IMG/VR virus record: IMGVR_UViG_3300020469_000001
Coordinates: 1 to 64,000 of that record
Strand: one strand, 5' to 3'
Source of the DNA: a virus
DNA length: 64,000 nt
In this document: positions 8,211-18,000 of the stretch, piece by piece
Numbering within the stretch: position 1 is the stretch's first letter
Layout: each line of letters begins with the position of its first letter
Program-made: the position numbers and the translations under genes
The notes under the pieces: generated by a model
The model's input: the letters and a program-made list of their open reading frames with translations, nothing else
The model's database searches: none
What the model was told of the DNA's origin: nothing

Positions 8211-11210
8211 TTATACCTCTATTGTTGTTCTAACGAACTTATATGCCATAGTATCACCACTTGCTGGTGTTACTCTTAACCTTACATTACCACCACTTAT
8301 ATCTGCATCAAATGTTGCTTGTGCACCATTGTCAAATATAGAAGCGTACTGTGTTAAATATACTGTTGAACCATCATGGAATAAGAATATTTCTATTGCA
8401 TGAAAGTTTGTGTCTGTTGAATTTGTTACCTGTACATTGTACTTAGCAGTTCTAAATATAGAAGCGCTGAATGAATCTAGTGTAAATACTGTTGTAGCAC
8501 CTGATGTTCCTGTACCAACATCCATACCAGCTACTTCATCTATGTGTAGTTTTTGTGGTGGGTTAGTATCTTGTATACCTATCTTATCTGCTTGTAATCT
8601 TGTAGTAGCATTAAGTGTTGGTATTACTTGAGTTCCAGTAAATGTTTGATTTAAAGCCCCTGCATCTATCTTAGCTGCTGTTACTGCATCATCTGCTAGT
8701 TCTGTTGTATCTACATTACCTGCAACTATATTTGCTGTAACAACTGAGTTATCTGCTAACTTTGCTTGTGTTACTGCATCAGCAGCTAGTTTAGCTGTTG
8801 TAACTTGTAAGTTTCCTAAATGTATAGTGTCTATACTACCACTTACTAATTCTGCTGAATCTACTGAGTTTGCTGCTAAGTCTCCTGCTGCAATAGTTGC
8901 ATCTGCTATCAAGTCTGATGTAATTAGACCGCTTGATATAAACGCAACACTATTAATAGCATTATCTGCTATCTTACTTGATATTACTGAATCAGTCGCT
9001 AGTTGAGCTGAATCTACTTGACCATTGTCAATATGTTTAGTAAGAATACTATTCTGTGCTATTTTTTCACTTGTGATTGCATTGTCTTGTACCTTTGCAG
9101 TCGCTACTGAGTTACCAGCTAATTGTGCTGTGTTAATTAGAGCGTCTGCAATAAAGTCAACACTATCAATAGCGTTGTCTGCAATATGTCTTGATACTAT
9201 TTGGTCGGTTGCAATTTTTGCTGAAGTAACATTGTTAGCTGCTATCTTAGCTGTTAGTACTGAATTACCTGCAAGATGTATACCATCTATACTACCAGTT
9301 ACTAATTCTGCGCTGTCTACACTATTCTGTGCTATCTTACCAGCTGTTACTGCATTATTTGCTAACTTAACAGTAGTTACCTGTAAGTCTCCTAAATGTA
9401 TTGTATCTATTGATCCACTAACTAACTCTGCTGAGTCTACTGAGTTGGCGGCTAGACTTGTTGCTAGAGCGACTCCAGCTGAACCATTGAAGTTCACACC
9501 TGAAGCAGTTACATCTCCTGTTAGAGAGAAAGCTCTATTTGTTGCTAAAGCTGTAGCTGTATCTGCATTACCTGTTAACGCACCTGTTACATCTCCGTAA
9601 AGTCTACCTGCTTGTATATTTGCATTTGTAAGAGATAAGTCTCCAGTCGATGCACCTGTTGCTGTTGTAGTTGCAAATCTTACTCTGTCTGCACTTTCAT
9701 CCCAACCAATAAATACATTGTTTGAGTCGCCTCTTTCCATTACAATACCTAAGTCACCAGATGGAGTTCCTGTTACTCCGTTTGCTAGTTCTATTAACTT
9801 ATCTGATACTACTGTATTTGTTGATGAAGCTGTTGTTGTTGTTCCTGTAAATTCTACATCACCTGAAAAACTGACACTACCTGTAAATGTTTGTCCACTA
9901 AGTGCGTCTGATTTTAGTTCTGATGATGATACAGCGTTAGCTGCTATCTTTACTGCTGTAATCGCATTGTCAGCTATCTTTGCTGTTGTTACATTTGAGT
10001 CTGCAATATGTGCTGTATCAATACTGCCGTCTACATAGTGTTCTGAATTGATACTATCGTCTGCAATTTTTGCTCCACTTACTACATCTGCAGCTAAGTG
10101 TATTGCATCGATACTGCCTGAAACAAGTTCTGCTGAGTCTACTGAGTTAGCAGCTATTTTAGCCGCTGTAATTAGATTGTCTGCAAGGTCTACTGTATTG
10201 ACTGCTCCATTTACTATTTTTGCTGAAGTAACAGAATTATCAGCAAGTTCATTACTAGTTACTTGTGAGGCACCAATTTTTGCTGTTGTTACAGCATCAG
10301 TTGCAAGATGTATTGCATCTATACTACCAGTTACTAACTCTGCTGAGTCTACTGAATTTTCAGCTATCTCTGATGAGCCTATTGCATTTGCAGGTATTTT
10401 TGCCGATGTAATAGCGTTGTTAGCTATCTTTGCTGTTGTTACTTGTAATGCTCCTAAATGTATTGTGTCTATTGAGCCTGTTACTAATTCTGCTGAATCT
10501 ACTGAGTTAGCAGCTATCTGTAAAGCTCCTACACCATCAGTTGCGATTTCACTTGCAGTAATTGAGTTTTCAGCTATAAGTGCGCTAGTAATTTGATTAG
10601 CTGCTATGTGAGCAGTATCTATACTACCATCTACTAAATGTTCGGAATCTATTGAATCATCAGCTATTTTTGCGCTTGTAACTGCGTCAGCTGCTATCTT
10701 ACCTGTAGTAACATTTAAGTTTGCTATTTTTGCTGTTGTTACTTGTGAAGCTCCAATATGTATTGTATCTATTGAACCTGTAATTAATTCTGCTGAATCT
10801 ACAGAGTTTGCTGATAGTTGTGTACTACCTACTGCGTTACCTGCTATTTCTGCAGTATCTATTGAATTGGCAGCTATCTCACTCGAAGTGATTGCGTTTG
10901 CTCCTATCTTCGCTGTTGTAACTGCACCTGTTGATAGATGTATTGTATCTATACTTCCTGAAACTAACTCGCTAGAGTCTACTGCATTAGCTGCTATAGC
11001 TGCTGCATCGATTGCATTGTCTTGAACCCCTGCTACTGATGTAGCTTGTAGTTGAGCGGCACCAACTGCATTAGTTGCTAACTCAGCTTGTGTAATTGCA
11101 TTAACTGCTATTTCTGAAGCCGTGACAGCATTAGCTGCTATCTTAGTGGCCGTAATAGCATTACCTGCTACCGCATTTTCTTGTACTAAAACCTTACCTA
11201 TTAATGGCAT
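8211..11210 (-). CDS. Tail fibre protein with pentapeptide-like 'AKIAxNAVTSAEL' repeats (999 aa)
   Basis: Residues ~10-440 and ~600-870 are a run of degenerate ~17-23-residue repeats around the words AANSVDSAEL, VTGSIDTIHL and QVTTAKIANNAIT. Such repeats form trimeric beta-stranded fibre shafts in phages. Between and after them are non-repetitive domains: a central SFSGDVEFTGTTTT segment with GDLGIVMERGDSNNVFIGWDES (around 450-520), and a C-terminal beta-rich domain (DVGTGTSGATTVFTLDSF onward) that may be the receptor-binding head. It is one of several fibre genes read leftward from the promoter at 14.1 kb. Confidence 0.8.
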   Translation of the reverse strand: MPLIGKVLVQENAVAGNAITATKIAANAVTASEIAVNAITQAELATNAVGAAQLQATSVAGVQDNAIDAAAIAANAVDSSELVSGSIDTIHLSTGAVTTAKIGANAITSSEIAANSIDTAEIAGNAVGSTQLSANSVDSAELITGSIDTIHIGASQVTTAKIANLNVTTGKIAADAVTSAKIADDSIDSEHLVDGSIDTAHIAANQITSALIAENSITASEIATDGVGALQIAANSVDSAELVTGSIDTIHLGALQVTTAKIANNAITSAKIPANAIGSSEIAENSVDSAELVTGSIDAIHLATDAVTTAKIGASQVTSNELADNSVTSAKIVNGAVNTVDLADNLITAAKIAANSVDSAELVSGSIDAIHLAADVVSGAKIADDSINSEHYVDGSIDTAHIADSNVTTAKIADNAITAVKIAANAVSSSELKSDALSGQTFTGSVSFSGDVEFTGTTTTASSTNTVVSDKLIELANGVTGTPSGDLGIVMERGDSNNVFIGWDESADRVRFATTTATGASTGDLSLTNANIQAGRLYGDVTGALTGNADTATALATNRAFSLTGDVTASGVNFNGSAGVALATSLAANSVDSAELVSGSIDTIHLGDLQVTTVKLANNAVTAGKIAQNSVDSAELVTGSIDGIHLAGNSVLTAKIAANNVTSAKIATDQIVSRHIADNAIDSVDFIADALINTAQLAGNSVATAKVQDNAITSEKIAQNSILTKHIDNGQVDSAQLATDSVISSKIADNAINSVAFISSGLITSDLIADATIAAGDLAANSVDSAELVSGSIDTIHLGNLQVTTAKLAADAVTQAKLADNSVVTANIVAGNVDTTELADDAVTAAKIDAGALNQTFTGTQVIPTLNATTRLQADKIGIQDTNPPQKLHIDEVAGMDVGTGTSGATTVFTLDSFSASIFRTAKYNVQVTNSTDTNFHAIEIFLFHDGSTVYLTQYASIFDNGAQATFDADISGGNVRLRVTPASGDTMAYKFVRTTIEV

Positions 11211-11211
11211 T

Positions 11212-11544
11212 TTATGTTTGCTCCAAATAACTTAGTACTACATCTATTGAGGAGGCTATGTTCGATTGAACTTTTATTGCGTCTCCTGCTTCTAGTACTA
11301 CTTTAGCATCTCCCCCGACTGGTGCGAGTGTAGATTGTCCTGGTATTTCTATTTGTGATACTATACCTACATGGGTAGTTGACGATGCATCGTAAAACTC
11401 TACATTTGCTTCGGCCGCCCCTCCACTCTGATTACAAAGATATAATCCTATAATAGTGGTAGTGGTGTTTGATGGGCAAGTGTATACTGTTGCTAAACTT
11501 GTACCCACATTTGCGCTTGTTGCTGTTTTAAATGCTGATGCCAT
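11212..11544 (-). CDS. Beta-rich virion protein (110 aa)
   Basis: The protein begins MASAFKTATSANVGTSLATVYTCPSNTTTTIIGLYLCNQ and ends AIKVQSNIASSIDVVLSYLEQT. This all-beta pattern (values at interfaces, TIIGL, VVLEAGDAIKVQS) is common in small phage head-decoration or tail-fibre accessory proteins of marine phages. It sits two bases upstream of the 999-residue fibre gene and overlaps nothing. Function is inferred from context and fold type only. Confidence 0.65.
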   Translation of the reverse strand: MASAFKTATSANVGTSLATVYTCPSNTTTTIIGLYLCNQSGGAAEANVEFYDASSTTHVGIVSQIEIPGQSTLAPVGGDAKVVLEAGDAIKVQSNIASSIDVVLSYLEQT

Positions 11545-11548
11545 AATC

Positions 11549-11758
11549 TTATCCTAATGCTATTGAAAAGGCGAGTAAATCTTGAGTTGTTAGCTGATCG
11601 GGATTGTGACTAGCAATAGTCACAATACTTCCGTTTGCAGCTTTAGTATAAACTTTCTGTTCGTGAACATTCATTGCAATTTCATGTGTTTGCAAATCGT
11701 CTGTTCCTGGTGCAGCTCCCGCCGTTTCTGACCTTTTTACTTTTATTACGTGAGACAT
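11549..11758 (-). CDS. Small fibre-module protein (69 aa)
   Basis: I start at the ATG at 11758, which follows a GGAGGA ribosome site inside the last codons of the upstream gene; a longer in-frame form (from 11776) is less likely. The N-terminus MSHVIKVKRSETAGAAPGTDDLQTHEIAMNV closely parallels that of the preceding 523-residue fibre (MAQTIKIKRSSSTAAPTSLGQGELAYS), so this is a truncated paralogue of that N-terminal virion-attachment module without the shaft. Confidence 0.65.
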   Translation of the reverse strand: MSHVIKVKRSETAGAAPGTDDLQTHEIAMNVHEQKVYTKAANGSIVTIASHNPDQLTTQDLLAFSIALG

Positions 11759-11759
11759 A

Positions 11760-13331
11760 TTAGAATGTTCCTCCATCTAATGTATTTGTCCATACTATTG
11801 TTCCGTTTGCCCCAACTTGTAGAACTTGTCCTACTGAATTTGTTGAGTCATATGTTCCGATTGATAAAGAAGCAAATGAACTTCCACCATTTGCACCATA
11901 TAGTAGTGTGCCTTCTGGTAAAGAACTTACTCCTTTTAATCTTGCTGTGTCTGAGTTTATCTCTATTGTAGTATCATCTACATTAAGAGAAAGTGTGTTT
12001 CCTGATTTTGCTAAACCGTTTCCTGCAGTAACACTACCAGCTCCTGAGAACTGAGTCATTGTTATAACAGATGTTCCGATTGTTGCTGAGCCAGTTATGT
12101 TTGAAAGTACGAAACCTGCGTCTGCGTCACTTCCTTCTTCTACAAATGTAAACATACCACCAGTAACTTCTGATGAGCTATCTGCGTCTGTTGCTCTTGT
12201 AAGAACATATGGGTTTGAAACATCACCAACTGTTGTTACAGAATAGATACCATTTTGTAGTCCAGCTGTTTGAGCCTTAACAAGTACTCTATCTCCAGAA
12301 GTTAATGCAACGCTGTCTATTGTTACAGCCCCATTTCCATCTGCTGTCAGTGTCGCTCCGACACCACTAGTACCGTTGTTATATGCTGCTGATAAGTTTG
12401 ATTGTGAAGCAATTCTTACTGAATCTTTAATATCAAGTGCTTGTTTTACACCATCTACATATGCTTTTGTTACTGCATCTGTAGCTTGTACTGGAGTACC
12501 GATATTAGTAACTTTATTTCCGCCCATGTCCACAGTCTGTGAACCTGCTACTGTCATTCCACCATCAAAGTCTGCTGACTCTGTGAAGGTTGCTGTACCT
12601 GTTACTGTTATTGTATCGCCTGATGCGTTACCAAGTGTTACATTGCCATCAGCTTGTAAAGCACCATCAACTTCTAAGTTTCCTGTTAAAGTTGAGTTTC
12701 CAGTTACATCTAAAGTACCTGCTACTAATGTATTACCTGTACCACTTGCTACTGTAAATTTGTCTGTGTTTACCGTTAAGTTACCTGTAACTACTGCTGA
12801 TCCTAAAGTTGCTGCTCCTGAAACATCTAACGCTCCATTCAAGTCAACATCTTTGTTGATTTCTACTTCTTCTGCACCATTTGTTGTGATAAATTTAACA
12901 TAAGAGGTTCCGCCTTCATTTATGTCTAAAGCTGCTGCTTCATTATCGGGAATGGTTAAAGAGGTAGCTTGACTTGCTAAGCTAAGTGTTCCGCCGTGTG
13001 TTATTACTAGTGACCCTGCTGGTGCTATTGTTAAATTACCAGAGGCAGTACTAATAGTATTATTTGAGCCAGTAACTACAATATTACCAGTTTTTAATTG
13101 GTCTATTTTACTAGAGGCGTCTACGACTACTGCTGAACTCGCTGTAAGAGTACCAGCTGTATGGTCGAGCATTTCGACAAATAAGTCTCCCCCTATTGTT
13201 GTTACTGCTGAAGAAGTTGGGTGTCCTACAAAGAGCTTTTTGGAATTAGACGAATACGCTAACTCACCTTGACCCAAGGAGGTAGGAGCGGCGGTACTAC
13301 TACTTCTTTTGATTTTAATGGTTTGTGCCAT
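11760..13331 (-). CDS. Tail fibre protein (523 aa)
   Basis: The N-terminus MAQTIKIKRSSSTAAPTSLGQGELAYSSNSKKLFVG is a module I associate with cyanophage and pelagiphage fibre proteins. The middle contains repeated LTVNTDKFTVASGTGN, LDVTGNSTLTGNLEVDG and NVTLGNASGDTITV strands of a beta-helical shaft, then GGNKVTNIGTPVQATDAVTKAYVDG, a shaft-to-head motif found in many phage fibres. The C-terminal part (ADGNGAVTIDSVALTSGDRVLVKAQT and beyond) is globular and probably receptor-related. The gene has an AGGAT-type ribosome site. Confidence 0.8.
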   Translation of the reverse strand: MAQTIKIKRSSSTAAPTSLGQGELAYSSNSKKLFVGHPTSSAVTTIGGDLFVEMLDHTAGTLTASSAVVVDASSKIDQLKTGNIVVTGSNNTISTASGNLTIAPAGSLVITHGGTLSLASQATSLTIPDNEAAALDINEGGTSYVKFITTNGAEEVEINKDVDLNGALDVSGAATLGSAVVTGNLTVNTDKFTVASGTGNTLVAGTLDVTGNSTLTGNLEVDGALQADGNVTLGNASGDTITVTGTATFTESADFDGGMTVAGSQTVDMGGNKVTNIGTPVQATDAVTKAYVDGVKQALDIKDSVRIASQSNLSAAYNNGTSGVGATLTADGNGAVTIDSVALTSGDRVLVKAQTAGLQNGIYSVTTVGDVSNPYVLTRATDADSSSEVTGGMFTFVEEGSDADAGFVLSNITGSATIGTSVITMTQFSGAGSVTAGNGLAKSGNTLSLNVDDTTIEINSDTARLKGVSSLPEGTLLYGANGGSSFASLSIGTYDSTNSVGQVLQVGANGTIVWTNTLDGGTF

Positions 13332-13349
13332 GATTTTATCCTATCGAGC

Positions 13350-13730
13350 TTAAAAGCTCCCTGCGTCTACCGTATCTGAGTCCGCTGAGTTGTTACCTAT
13401 CATTATAGGGACAAATTCAAATGTTCCACTAGATGTTTCTCGGTAGATCTTTAACTGATTATCATCAGTATCATAATATAAATCTCCTTCTGCCAAGTCT
13501 GTTGTACTTGACGTAGGAGCTGTTGTTGATACAAAAAATTGGTTGGCAAGAAAGTTGAGTGCTTCCTCTACATTTGAAGCTGTTGAGATAGTACCTACTG
13601 GTGAAGTAAGTGTGATACCTGAAGCAGCTGAAGTATCTCCGCCTATGGCGTTAGAAATTGTTAGTGTAGTGGTTTGTGCAGTGGCATTTATAGTCTGTGT
13701 TTGTGGAGTAATTGATATAGTTGTTGCCAT
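13350..13730 (-). CDS. Fibre-module protein (126 aa)
   Basis: The ATG overlaps the upstream stop (TAATG). The N-terminal half is Thr/Ile-rich beta (TTISITPQTQTINATAQTTTLTIS), followed by FLANQFFVSTTAPTSSTTDLAEGDLYYDTDDNQLKIYRETSSGTFEFVPI. The segment GDLYYDTDDNQLKIY is a short beta-hairpin motif often found in phage fibre proteins next to the word 'TAPT'. This supports a structural role in the host-recognition device; no enzymatic motif is present. Confidence 0.65.
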   Translation of the reverse strand: MATTISITPQTQTINATAQTTTLTISNAIGGDTSAASGITLTSPVGTISTASNVEEALNFLANQFFVSTTAPTSSTTDLAEGDLYYDTDDNQLKIYRETSSGTFEFVPIMIGNNSADSDTVDAGSF

Positions 13731-14068
13731 TATCTTGTCACATTCTGTGTAACTCTTGCTACACCTTGAACCAATCTAGTGATTGTATTTGCACTAGAAT
13801 TAAAAATTTCAGTATCATAATAATATTTACCTGCAGCTATATTTGCAGTAAGAGCATGTCCTAATTTCATAGTGAACTTACCATTAGCTGTGTCTGTAAC
13901 TGTACAAGTAAATGTTGCTGTAAGAGTATTGGAAGAAGGGGTAGGACGTAGTTGTGCTGTAACACTGTGGTTACTAAGATTAACTGCTGTGCCGTCTTGG
14001 GCTAAAGCAAATTCCAAAGCAAAATCACTGCCTTGGTCAATAACTATATCATAATTTCCTGCTGCCAT
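13730..14068 (-). CDS. BppU-like N-terminal baseplate/fibre-anchoring domain protein (112 aa)
   Basis: NYDIVIDQGSDFALEFALAQDGTAVNLSNHSVTAQLRP is the pattern of the immunoglobulin-like 'upper baseplate' domain that anchors receptor-binding proteins in some siphophages, and the rest (GKFTMKLGHALTANIAAGKYYYDTEIF) completes a small beta sandwich. AGGAGT lies seven bases before the ATG. It is the first gene after the promoter at 14090-14118 and so leads the fibre operon. The fold call is moderately secure; the exact partner is not known. Confidence 0.6.
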   Translation of the reverse strand: MAAGNYDIVIDQGSDFALEFALAQDGTAVNLSNHSVTAQLRPTPSSNTLTATFTCTVTDTANGKFTMKLGHALTANIAAGKYYYDTEIFNSSANTITRLVQGVARVTQNVTR

Positions 14069-14089
14069 ATTTATACTCCTATATGCTAA

Positions 14090-14118
14090 ATTATATCAAA
14101 AATAAGAGGTGATGTCAA
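14090..14118 (-). promoter_or_regulatory. Sigma70-type promoter of the fibre operon
   Basis: Leftward TTGACA (14113-14118), 17-bp spacer and TATAAT (14090-14095) match consensus perfectly. AAAATAGTTC directly precedes the -35, as at several other sites in this window. Transcription would start near 14083, 15 bases before the first fibre gene, in the gap after the J-like gene's downstream neighbour. Confidence 0.85.
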
Positions 14119-14163
14119 GAACTATTTTTGAGAGGCATATGTGCTAACTAGAAAAGTCCGTTT

Positions 14164-14604
14164 TTAGTTATATCTATCTCCATACAATGTTCGAGCAAAT
14201 TTATCTTTTAACGCTAGTAGTTTGTCTTCTTCTAACATGATAGTTTTTGCCCAGTTAAGCATTATAGCCTCAGTTACGTTTTGATAGGGAGTGACAAATC
14301 CTGATAGTTCACCCCCTGCTTTGGCTCTCCAAGGTAAGTAAACTTTTTCATATTCTTCGTGTTCTTGGTCATTCTGCCCTTCAACTAAGTGACTGGCATT
14401 TGAGGAAGTATCATCTTTTCCTGTAATTTTTAGTCTAACCATCTTTACCATGTCATTTTCTCTTATTCTTGGCATTTCTTGATTATTTACAAAATGTTGA
14501 GTTTCATGATTAGAATACTCCCATACAAAATTCATTTGTACATTAAGTGTTGTAGTAACTGCGTTTCCTTCGCTGTCTGTTCCTGTTTTAATTATATAGT
14601 CCAT
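14164..14604 (-). CDS. Hypothetical tail-module protein (146 aa)
   Basis: Its start overlaps the stop of the giant J-like gene by one base. The protein is beta-rich at the start (DYIIKTGTDSEGNAVTTTLNVQMNFVWEY) and helical at the end (NVTEAIMLNWAKTIMLEEDKLLALKDKFARTLYGDRYN). No motif is recognised. Being translationally coupled to the Hint-bearing J-like protein, it may help its folding, processing or assembly at the tail tip; that is inference. Confidence 0.6.
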   Translation of the reverse strand: MDYIIKTGTDSEGNAVTTTLNVQMNFVWEYSNHETQHFVNNQEMPRIRENDMVKMVRLKITGKDDTSSNASHLVEGQNDQEHEEYEKVYLPWRAKAGGELSGFVTPYQNVTEAIMLNWAKTIMLEEDKLLALKDKFARTLYGDRYN

Positions 14605-15095
14605 TATGCCTTCTGATTCCCACCTACGTTATGTGCAACGTATCCTTTATTATTTCCACCGCGTACTACATAAGTATCATCATCTTCTACATCCATATTA
14701 TGAGTAATACAAGATTGTGTTACTTTAGGTATCGCAAATATTTCTTCTCTAGTTCCATCTTCACAGATTAAAAAGTCCCCAACTCTTAAATCTTCTACTA
14801 TTACAAATTTAAATACATCATCTTTAAATGTTAACATTGGATGTTCATTAGTAACTTTTAAATTATAATTAATCCAATAATAATTTGTATGTGAATGGGG
14901 GTCTGTTACCTCGACAACATTTGAAGTTCCAAAACTTCCACTGCCTATTTCTGGAGTTGTCCAAGTTTCCCAAGCATTTTCATCGAGTGATAAACTTGAA
15001 TGTCTGAATGATTTTACATTTTCTCCAGCAGTTACATCTTCGATTGCTTTCGTAGTTCCATCAGCCATGACGACAGGAGTTCCTTGTACGAAACA
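14604..15095 (-). other. Hint (hedgehog/intein-like) self-processing domain at the C-terminus of the J-like protein
   Basis: After a GGGGG-rich linker the sequence turns to CFVQGTPVVMADGTTKAIEDV, the intein/Hint block A with its Cys nucleophile (codon 15093-15095). A block-B-like VTNEHPML follows, then LRVGDFLICEDG, and near the end the block F/G-like YVVRGGNNKGYVAHN with the terminal His-Asn. The residue after HN is Val, not Cys/Ser/Thr, and only six more residues follow. This resembles bacterial intein-like domains that cleave rather than splice. Confidence 0.75.
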
Positions 15096-18000
15096 ACCTC
15101 CTCCGCCTCCTGGCGGATTGCCTCCTCCGCCTCCAGAGGTGCCTCCAGTTGTTACAGTATAGTCTGCTGAGGCTTCTCCTATAGTAACAGTTGAAGTTCT
15201 TGCGGTAAGATTTGCATTTGCTGAAGTAATCTCAACATTGATATAACTTCCATTTGCTATATTTTGATTTGAAGTTCCAAAACTTCCATTATCAATTTTA
15301 AATCTTGTGAAAGAAGTATTACTTATACTTGCTGTTTTTGTTCCTTGGAATCCTCCAACTACTTGTGTGTTTGAATATGTTGCAGTATTTAATGCTACAC
15401 CTGTTTGGTTTGCAAAACTAAATACTGGATCTGTTGTTCCAAACTTGATAAATCTTGCTTCCGCTGAACCTACTGTATCTGGCCCCGTATCTGCTTGAGC
15501 TCTTATAAACATTGATACATTACCGGAGCCTGTATATGTAAATGCAATCGGCATATTAGCTGTTTGTGCACTAGAGAATAGTCTACCTTCTGATAAGTTA
15601 CCTGCTGTATATTGGTCTACCCTAGGAGTTTCATAAATTAATGTTCCGTCACTTGCAGTAGAACTACCTGTTCTTGCTTGAATACTAATAGTCTTAACAT
15701 GGTTTGTTCCACCAGTCAATCTTACAAATCCTTGATAAAAGCCCGGGCCACTACCTACACTTACAATATGTTTGTTATCCATAGTGTTGGTAGACCAGCT
15801 ACCTACAGTACTACCAGATACATTGGCACCAGATGAAGGCACTACAAGTGTACCATTTACTACTATGTCATCTCCTTCAAGTGTACCTTTGAATTTTGCA
15901 TTACCTGCTGTATCAATCATAAATGTATTAGCAGATATAAATCCATCCGATCCTAGTAATATACCACCTGTATTTAAGAAAGCATTATTACCTTGCGTAC
16001 TATCAGTAGTAGTAAAGTTACCTACGATTCCACCACCTGCTAAGTGATATTGACTGATTGACCAACCACCAATACCTCCGCCAACTACTGTTGATGAAGC
16101 ATTTACTGCGGCGTGAGTAACTTTTGAGTCTGCGGTACTTTGAGCAGTTGCTGCATTGGTAGTTGCAGTATTCGCTTGACCGTATGCATTGCCTGCTTTT
16201 GTATCTGCAGCTGCTGCATTTGTTGTTGCAGTATTGGCTTGTCCATAAGCATTACCTGCTTTTGTGTCTGCCGAGGCAGCATTGGTAGTAGCTGTGTTAG
16301 CCTGCCCATATGCATTGCCCGCTTTTGTATCAGCCGCGGCTGCATTAGTCGTAGCCGTGTTAGCTTGACCGAAAGCATTACCTGCTTTTGTATCAGCTGC
16401 TGCTGCGTTAGTAGTAGCAGTATTAGCTTGTGTAAAAGCGTTGCCCGCTTTTGTATCTGCTGATGCGGCATTTGTTGTAGCAGTATTTGCTTGACCAAAA
16501 GCTGAATTTGCTTGACCAAAAGCTGAGTTTGCTTGTCCAAATGCTGAGTTAGCTTGTGTAAAGGCTGAGTTTGCTTGTGTAAATGCACTATTAACTGTGC
16601 CTGATAAAGTGGAACTTCCAGCTGCTGTGTTAAATGCACCTACTGATATACTTCCGCTAAAACTTCCTGTTGCAGCTTGTAGTTCTCCTTTAAATTTAGC
16701 GTTACCTGCAGTGTCTATATAAAATTGATTTGCAGAAATAAAACCGTCTGACCCTAGTAAAAGGCCCCCTGTGTTTAAGAATGAAGCATTGCCTTGTGTG
16801 TTATCGTTTGTTGTAAAGTTTCCTACAATACCTCCACCTGCTATATGGTAAGTTGTTATGCTCCATCCACCTATTCCACCACCTACTATAGTTGATGATG
16901 AGTTAACTGCGGCATGGGTTACTTTTGTGTTTGCTGCAGCATGTGCTGAATTAGCTGCTGTATGTGCTGTATTACCTTTGGAAAATGCTGAGTTTGCTTG
17001 TCCAAATGCTGAGTTAGCTGCTGTATGTGCTGTATTACCTTTGGAAAATGCTGAGTTAGCTTGTGTAAAGGCTGAATTTGCTTTATCATCGTCTGTAAAT
17101 CCAGAATCGTTATTTAGGTCAGATATATCTTTACCTGCAATATTTATTCGTGCAGCATCAATTGTTCCTGTTGTAATTCTTCCCCCATCAATTGTAGTAG
17201 TACCACTTGAACCTAGATCTGAAGATGTGATTCCTGTATGAGTGTTAGTACCATCTGTTATTGAGTTAGTTCCTGTAAATGTTACAAGACCTGTAAAGTT
17301 CTGTCCTTGATAGGCTTGTGAGAATGTAATCGTTGGTGTACTATCATTAAATTCATCTTCAACAACACTAAAGTATGCATACCAATATTTATTAGAGTTG
17401 CTACCTGTGTATGTAGGTTGTATTTGATTCCAATTTGTACCACCTGTACCAATTACACCACCGCTTAATAAGCTAGTGCTAAAGCTGTATGATATTCCTG
17501 CGTTTGAAGGATTACCTGGTGAACTCGAACTTGATGATTGATAGAAAATGTAACCAGTAGCAGTTCTTGGGCCAGTGCCCCCTGCAGCTCCATCATCTCC
17601 TTCTTTTGATTTTGTGAAAGTTTGTGCTTTTGTTACTGTGAGTTCATTTTCTATATTTATAGAGTATTCTATCTCTGCAGTATTAGCTGAGGTTGTGAAA
17701 GAACTATGATTGCCAATCGTTACATTAGCATGTGCTGATGCAGTGTTAAGTGTATAACTACCTACTGTAATATTAGTATCAGAGTTAGTTGTAACTGAGA
17801 ATTGGTCTGTTCCCGGTGTACCTGTGTTTGCTACTGGAGTAAGTCTTGTTGCTCCTCTGTATACTTCTATTGATGTTCCTGAGTTTGTAAAATCTGATAC
17901 TGCACCTGCTTTTGTTGCTGGAAAAGTATGAGCTTCATTAGATAGTATTGGAGTATATCCTGCACTTCCTTGTTGTAGTGATGCGATAGTAATACTATCA

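Noticed and set aside
3533-11210. Diversity-generating retroelement acting on the fibre genes
   Set aside because: No reverse transcriptase gene or template repeat is present in the window; repeats are explained by tandem duplication.
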